Positions 43,102 through 44,675 of a DNA stretch of 44,675 nucleotides are shown here, one piece after another (position 1 is the stretch's first letter; every line of letters begins with the position of its first letter). The position numbers were made by a program, and so were the translations under genes. This DNA is from an uncultured Veillonellaceae bacterium (GTDB lineage: Bacteria; Bacillota; Negativicutes; Selenomonadales; Selenomonadaceae), in contig ONCF01000002.1 in NCBI GenBank assembly GCA_900316275.1, forward strand, positions 1 through 44,675, read 5' to 3'. The notes under the pieces were generated by a model. It was not told where the DNA came from and ran no database searches. It saw only the letters and a list, made by a program, of their open reading frames with translations.

Positions 43102-44589
43102 ATGCAATATTTCAGCACGCGCGGTGACGATAGCCGCCTCAGCTCGGCCGAGGCCATTCTCAAGGGGCTGGCGCCCGACGGCGGCCTGTTCGTGCCAGAG
43201 CAGCTGCCGCAGGTAGATGCGGACTTTATCGCGGGGCTCGCGCCACTCACCTACGAGAAGCGTGCCGCGCGCGTGCTGGGGCTGTTCCTCACGGACTACA
43301 CGGCGGACGAGCTCATGGGCTGCGTTGAGCGTGCCTATGGCAGTGGGAAATTCGACACGGCAAAACGCGCACCGGTGGTGACGCTCAAAGACGCCTCGGT
43401 GCTCGAGCTCTGGCACGGCCCTACGAGCGCGTTCAAGGACATGGCGCTGCAGCTGCTGCCGCAGCTCATGCAGACGGCGCTCACGAAGACAGGCGTTACG
43501 GACACGGTGCTTATCCTCGTCGCGACGTCAGGCGACACGGGCAAGGCGGCGCTTGCGGGCTTCTGCGACGTGCCGCAGATTAAAATCATGGTCTTTTACC
43601 CCGACGGCGGCGTGAGCCGCATCCAGCGCCTGCAGATGTGCACGCAGGCGGGGGAGAACGTGAATGTCACGGCGGTCAGGGGCAATTTCGACGACGCGCA
43701 GAGCGGTGTCAAGGAAATCTTCAGCGACGCGGCGTTTAATGGCGAGCTGCAGGCGGCGCAGGTGCGCCTCTCCTCGGCGAACTCCATCAATTGGGGACGC
43801 CTCGTGCCGCAGATTGTCTACTATTTCAGCGCCTACGCCGACCTCGTGACGGCGGGGACCATCAAGGCGGGCGAGGAGATTAACTTCACCGTGCCCACGG
43901 GTAATTTTGGCGACATTCTTGCGGGTTTTTATGCGAAAGAGATGGGCCTGCCCGTGCACAAACTCATCTGTGCCTCGAATGCGAACAACGTGCTCACGGA
44001 CTTCCTGCGCACGGGCGTCTATGACCGCAACCGTGCGTTCTACAAGACGATTACGCCCTCTATGGATATCCTCATCTCCTCGAACCTCGAGCGCCTGCTC
44101 TACCATCTGACGGGTGACACGGCGCAGGTCGCAGGCTGGATGGGTGAGCTCGCGGCCACGGGACGCTACGACGTGGGCGAGGCCTTGCTCGGGAAAATCC
44201 AGCAGACATTCTGGGCCGACTGGGCCGACGATGCCAAGACGCAGGCCACTATCAAAGATGTGTATGATGCCAACCACTATGTCTGCGATACCCATACGGC
44301 CGTGGCCTATGCCGTAGCGCGCAGCTACCAGCAGGCGACGGGCGACACGCATCACATGGTCATCGCCTCGACGGCCAGCCCGTATAAATTCAACGGCAGC
44401 GTGCTCGCGGCACTCGGCGCTGAGACCTCGGGCCTCGACGAGTTCCAGTTGCTCGACAAGCTGGCCGAGTACAATCCCCAGCCGGTGCCCGCTGGTCTCG
44501 CCGCGCTTGCGCACCTCGACGTGCGCCATCAGGGCGTCTGCGAGAAATCGGGCATGCGCGCGGCTGTGCTCAATTTTGCGCGTAAATAA
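43102..44589 (+). CDS. thrC: Threonine synthase
   Basis: PLP enzyme converting O-phosphohomoserine to threonine, in the cytosol. The 495-residue length and the N-terminus (MQYFSTRGDD) match the longer ThrC form. The Schiff-base Lys112 lies in HGPTSAFKDMALQ. SGDTGKAAL, RIQRLQM and VPTGNFGDILAG (phosphate loop) follow in order. GAGAGGGG precedes the ATG. It has its own promoter and structured leader; hom and thrB are not adjacent on this side. Confidence 0.97.
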   Translation: MQYFSTRGDDSRLSSAEAILKGLAPDGGLFVPEQLPQVDADFIAGLAPLTYEKRAARVLGLFLTDYTADELMGCVERAYGSGKFDTAKRAPVVTLKDASVLELWHGPTSAFKDMALQLLPQLMQTALTKTGVTDTVLILVATSGDTGKAALAGFCDVPQIKIMVFYPDGGVSRIQRLQMCTQAGENVNVTAVRGNFDDAQSGVKEIFSDAAFNGELQAAQVRLSSANSINWGRLVPQIVYYFSAYADLVTAGTIKAGEEINFTVPTGNFGDILAGFYAKEMGLPVHKLICASNANNVLTDFLRTGVYDRNRAFYKTITPSMDILISSNLERLLYHLTGDTAQVAGWMGELAATGRYDVGEALLGKIQQTFWADWADDAKTQATIKDVYDANHYVCDTHTAVAYAVARSYQQATGDTHHMVIASTASPYKFNGSVLAALGAETSGLDEFQLLDKLAEYNPQPVPAGLAALAHLDVRHQGVCEKSGMRAAVLNFARK

Positions 44590-44605
44590 AGGAAACGCTG
44601 ATTAA
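44587..44605. repeat. Short palindromic repeat, copy 4 (one arm)
   Basis: TAAAGGAAACGCTGATTAA overlaps the last bases of thrC and carries the same GGAAACGCTGAT core as the copies near 10476 and 18720. I see no matching second arm in the remaining 70 bases; it may be truncated or continue outside the window. Confidence 0.5.
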
Positions 44606-44675
44606 TTGAGTTAGTCCAGATTGACGTAGATTTTTCGTCTGGGCTAGGAAATGGCTCGAAGGCATAGCGGTGCTA

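Noticed and set aside
1-44675. CRISPR array, tRNA or rRNA genes, replication origin
   Set aside because: No spaced direct repeats, cloverleaf, rRNA-like segments or DnaA-box cluster were recognised on either strand.

Overview
The window looks like a chromosomal segment of a Gram-negative, moderately GC-rich Firmicute, most likely Negativicutes/Selenomonadaceae (Selenomonas- or Mitsuokella-like). The grounds are a Firmicutes-style SAM-I riboswitch on metK, strong AGGAGG ribosome sites with frequent TTG/GTG starts, an aluminium-resistance/methionine gamma-lyase family protein, a YolD-like protein next to a Y-family polymerase, and a HlyD-type periplasmic adaptor remnant that implies an outer membrane. 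The placement is inference; no rRNA or tRNA gene is visible.

Layout. 1-2 kb: a 5'-truncated adenine-type DNA methyltransferase. 2-4.2 kb: promoter, SAM-I riboswitch and terminator, then metK and a membrane-anchored unknown. 4.3-6.6 kb: a truncated drug-efflux MFS gene and a chemoreceptor. 6.7-9.4 kb: rpsO with a structured leader, and pnp. 9.5-12.2 kb: a FliB-like protein, an ADP-ribosylglycohydrolase-like protein that has lost its metal-binding aspartates, and a small unknown. 12.3-15.5 kb: an orphan tyrosine recombinase, an AEC transporter and an EamA transporter. 15.6-18.7 kb: a translationally coupled pair (unknown plus NdpA-type nucleoid protein) and a PLP lyase. 18.8-20.6 kb: Y-family polymerase plus YolD-like protein. 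20.8-25.8 kb: glgB, a fused export-system scar and a large cNMP-domain unknown. 25.8-27.6 kb: a decayed MFS gene and murB.

The most unusual part is 27.6-36 kb. A hypF-hypC-hypD operon ([NiFe]-hydrogenase cofactor maturation) is followed by a ~227-bp imperfect palindrome. Next comes a three-gene nitrogenase-like operon: an excellent NifH-type reductase and two short, diverged component-1 subunits. Divergent from it is a flavodoxin with a Fur-box-like site at its promoter. No nifB, nifEN, chlorophyll, F430 or hydrogenase structural gene is present in the window, so the substrate of this reductase is unknown. This is the best candidate for an undescribed system.

36-44.7 kb holds a sodium:alanine symporter, a RelB/DinJ-type antitoxin whose toxin is cut off by a terminator, a small membrane protein, a PAS hybrid histidine kinase, glutamine-dependent NAD synthetase and threonine synthase. 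Several short palindromic repeats with a GAAACGCTGAT core, and a second dispersed repeat pair, lie between genes. Decay is frequent: at least five genes are truncated, fused or frameshifted. Most long opposite-strand ORFs are GC-driven shadows and are left out.
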